Position numbers and translations under genes: made by a program. A DNA stretch of 64,000 nt, taken from Bradyrhizobium sp. B124. Lineage in GTDB: Bacteria; Pseudomonadota; Alphaproteobacteria; Rhizobiales; Xanthobacteraceae. Under the pieces are notes generated by a model. It ran no database searches. It was not told the DNA's origin and was given only the letters and a program-made list of their open reading frames with translations. This document shows positions 62,309 to 64,000 of this stretch, piece by piece. Location: NCBI RefSeq assembly GCF_038967635.1, contig NZ_CP152413.1, forward strand, positions 3,782,001 to 3,846,000, in the 5' to 3' direction. Numbering within the stretch: position 1 is the first letter of the stretch; each line of letters opens with the position of its first letter.

Positions 62309-63487
62309 CTAGAACAAACTGAGCTGCTGCCCGCTGCGCTTCGGTTTGGCGAAGTGATCGGTGGTCAGCTTGGTGCGACGCTTGTTGAGGCCGAGCTTTT
62401 CGCAGGCGATCTCGAAACGGCGACCGATCATCCAGGCCATCGGGCCGGTGCCCTTCATCCTTGTGCCCCATTGCGAGTCGTAATCGCGGCCGCCGCGCAT
62501 GTCGCGGATCAGCGTGAAGACATGACGATAGCGGTCGGGATAGTTCGCCATCAGCCATTCGCGGAACAGATCGCGCACCTCGAGCGGCAGCCGCAGCAGC
62601 ACATAGCTCGCCTCCTTGGCGCCGGCATGCACGGCGGCATCGAGGATGCGCTCGATCTCGGAATCGTTCAGCGCCGGGATCACGGGCGCGACCATCACCG
62701 TGGTCGGGATGCCGGCATCAGCGAGCCGCTTGATCGCCTCGAGCCGTTTCGACGGGGTCGAAGCGCGCGGCTCCATGGTGCGGGCGAGCTTCGGGTCGAG
62801 CGTCGTCACCGAGAGCGCGACCTTGGCGAGATTGCGTTTGGCCATCCGCGCCAGGATGTCGATGTCGCGGGTCACCAGCGCCGACTTGGTCACGATACCG
62901 ACCGGATGCCCGGCGCGCTCCAGCACCTCGAGGATGCCGCGCATGATTTTGCGTTCGCGCTCGATCGGCTGATAGGGATCGGTGTTGGTGCCGATCGCGA
63001 TCATCCGCGCCTCGTAGTCGGGCGCCGCCAGCTCCTTCTCGAGCAGCGCGGGCGCATCCGGCTTGGCGAACAGCTTGGATTCGAAGTCCAGCCCCGGCGA
63101 CAGGCCGAGATAGGCGTGGGTCGGCCGCGCGAAGCAATAGACGCAGCCATGCTCGCAGCCGCGATAGGGATTGATCGAGCGGTCGAAGCCGATATCGGGC
63201 GAGTCGTTGCGGGTGATCACCTTGCGCGAGGTGTCGAGCGCCACACTGGTCGAAAACGGCGGCAGGTCTTCGAGGCTCTGCCAGCCGTCGTCGAAGGCAA
63301 CCCGCGCTTCTGCCTCGTAGCGGCCGCTGGCGTTGGACTGCGCGCCGCGGCCGCGCCGCCGCTCGCGCTCGATCGCGACCGCAAGCTCGGGAAAAGGGGC
63401 AGGAACAGGTGAAGGTGCACCCGCCGGGTTATCGGAGGGCGCCGTTACCGGCGGGTGCTTGAGGGCATGAGAGGATGCTCGGCTCAT
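62309..63487 (-). CDS. Radical SAM protein, PA0069 family
   Basis: 392 aa. Low-complexity N-terminus (1-55), then SINPYRGCEHGCVYCFARPTHAYLGLSPGLDFE with the CX3CX2C cluster, IAIGTNTDPYQPIERERKIMRGILEVL, and KSALVTRDIDIL. The family is uncharacterised; homologous to spore-photoproduct-lyase-like proteins. TSS and partner unknown. Confidence 0.92.
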   Translation of the reverse strand: MSRASSHALKHPPVTAPSDNPAGAPSPVPAPFPELAVAIERERRRGRGAQSNASGRYEAEARVAFDDGWQSLEDLPPFSTSVALDTSRKVITRNDSPDIGFDRSINPYRGCEHGCVYCFARPTHAYLGLSPGLDFESKLFAKPDAPALLEKELAAPDYEARMIAIGTNTDPYQPIERERKIMRGILEVLERAGHPVGIVTKSALVTRDIDILARMAKRNLAKVALSVTTLDPKLARTMEPRASTPSKRLEAIKRLADAGIPTTVMVAPVIPALNDSEIERILDAAVHAGAKEASYVLLRLPLEVRDLFREWLMANYPDRYRHVFTLIRDMRGGRDYDSQWGTRMKGTGPMAWMIGRRFEIACEKLGLNKRRTKLTTDHFAKPKRSGQQLSLF

Positions 63488-63650
63488 GCTTTGAAGCTAA
63501 CACAGCCCGAGAACAAATCAAGAACAAGAGCCGAGAAAATCCACAAAGTGATGGCGTAAAAATCTGCAGGCGAAAAGGCTGCTTTGAATATGACAAGGTG
63601 ATAACACGGCCGGAGTTTCTCCACCGTTTGAGCCAGCGAAGCCTCAAATC

Positions 63651-64000
63651 ATGCTGAGCGTGATCATCCCCACCGACGGAGTCGAGCGCACCGCAGTCGC
63701 AACGCTCGCGGCGCTGGTGCCGGGCGCGGCCGCCGGCGTCATCCGCGAGGTGCTGCTGGTCGACCGCACCAACAGTGATGTGATGGAGCGCGTTGCCGAC
63801 ATCGCCGGCTGTCACTTCCTGCGTTTCGAGGGCACCCGCGCTGCGGCGCTCGCCGCAGGCGCGCGGCAGGCGCGTTCGCCCTGGCTGATGTTCTTGCATC
63901 CGGGCGCGGTGCTCGATGCCGGCTGGATCGAGGAGACCACCCAGTTCATCCAGATGGTGGCGGCGAGCGGCAAGGACCGCGCCGGCATCTTCCGCTACGC
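63651..64000 (+). CDS. Glycosyltransferase family 2-like protein, truncated by window end
   Basis: Starts ATG 63651 MLSVIIPTDGVERTAVATLAALVPGAAAG, the N-terminal GT-A nucleotide-binding strand, continuing VREVLLVDRTNSD (DxD-like region) and PWLMFLHPGAVLDAGWIEE. Open past the window end. Sugar donor unknown. Confidence 0.82.
   Translation, partial: MLSVIIPTDGVERTAVATLAALVPGAAAGVIREVLLVDRTNSDVMERVADIAGCHFLRFEGTRAAALAAGARQARSPWLMFLHPGAVLDAGWIEETTQFIQMVAASGKDRAGIFRY

Overview
The window looks like a Bradyrhizobium (or close relative) chromosome. The evidence is the high GC content, a perfect iron-control-element palindrome upstream of bfr, GC-rich palindromic intergenic repeats, and a run of typical Rhizobiales housekeeping genes. 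It has two parts that meet at a tRNA-Pro(CGG) gene (18436-18512, minus strand).

Accessory part (1 to about 18.4 kb). This is the end of a genomic island with visibly lower GC and mostly unknown genes. The tyrosine integrase (17221-18501) reads into the 3' end of tRNA-Pro, as expected for an island integrated there. A probable excisionase (17009-17395) overlaps the integrase start. The left end of the island is outside the window. From left to right: (a) 0.3-3.6 kb holds three DNA-glycosylase-like genes of three different folds (OGG fold, AAG/MPG fold, and an endonuclease-III-like HhH protein with a four-cysteine cluster) around a core-only XerC/D-type recombinase; (b) 3.7-8.1 kb holds a duplicated-domain protein, DUF3768, an XRE regulator with palindromic operator candidates, and a large exported coiled-coil protein; (c) 8.1-14.2 kb holds an HUH-type Rep-like nuclease, a UvrD/PcrA-like helicase and several unknown genes, punctuated by four copies of a TTTACAAGATTG-type repeat, two of which flank the HUH gene exactly as an 18-bp direct repeat; (d) 14.3-15.2 kb holds decayed IS1182- and IS3-type transposase remnants; (e) 15.25-16.75 kb holds two divergent unknown genes. 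Two 30-bp sites of the form CTGATAAG-N14-CTTATCAG (30-59 and 8016-8045) bracket the first 8 kb.

Core part (18.5-64 kb). Dense, high-GC chromosomal genes: threonylcarbamoyl-AMP synthase, an FAD-linked oxidase/acetyltransferase/Nudix run, small exported proteins, a J-domain protein, an SDR, a Fis-type HTH protein, a collagen-like protein, regulators, the bfr/bfd iron-storage pair with Irr/ICE boxes, a lytic transglycosylase, a TIR-membrane protein, ettA, an L,D-transpeptidase, sulfurtransferases, a CoxE-like VWA / MoxR ATPase pair, flavoenzymes, ispE, a large exported TPR protein, ETF-QO, an atypical uracil-DNA glycosylase, rnhB, a PA0069-type radical SAM protein, and a glycosyltransferase cut by the window end. 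Intergenic spaces hold at least eleven palindromic repeats of several families.

The strongest candidates for something undescribed are the three-glycosylase/recombinase cluster and the HUH nuclease + helicase + direct-repeat module. All functional claims rest on reading motifs by eye; no database search was run.
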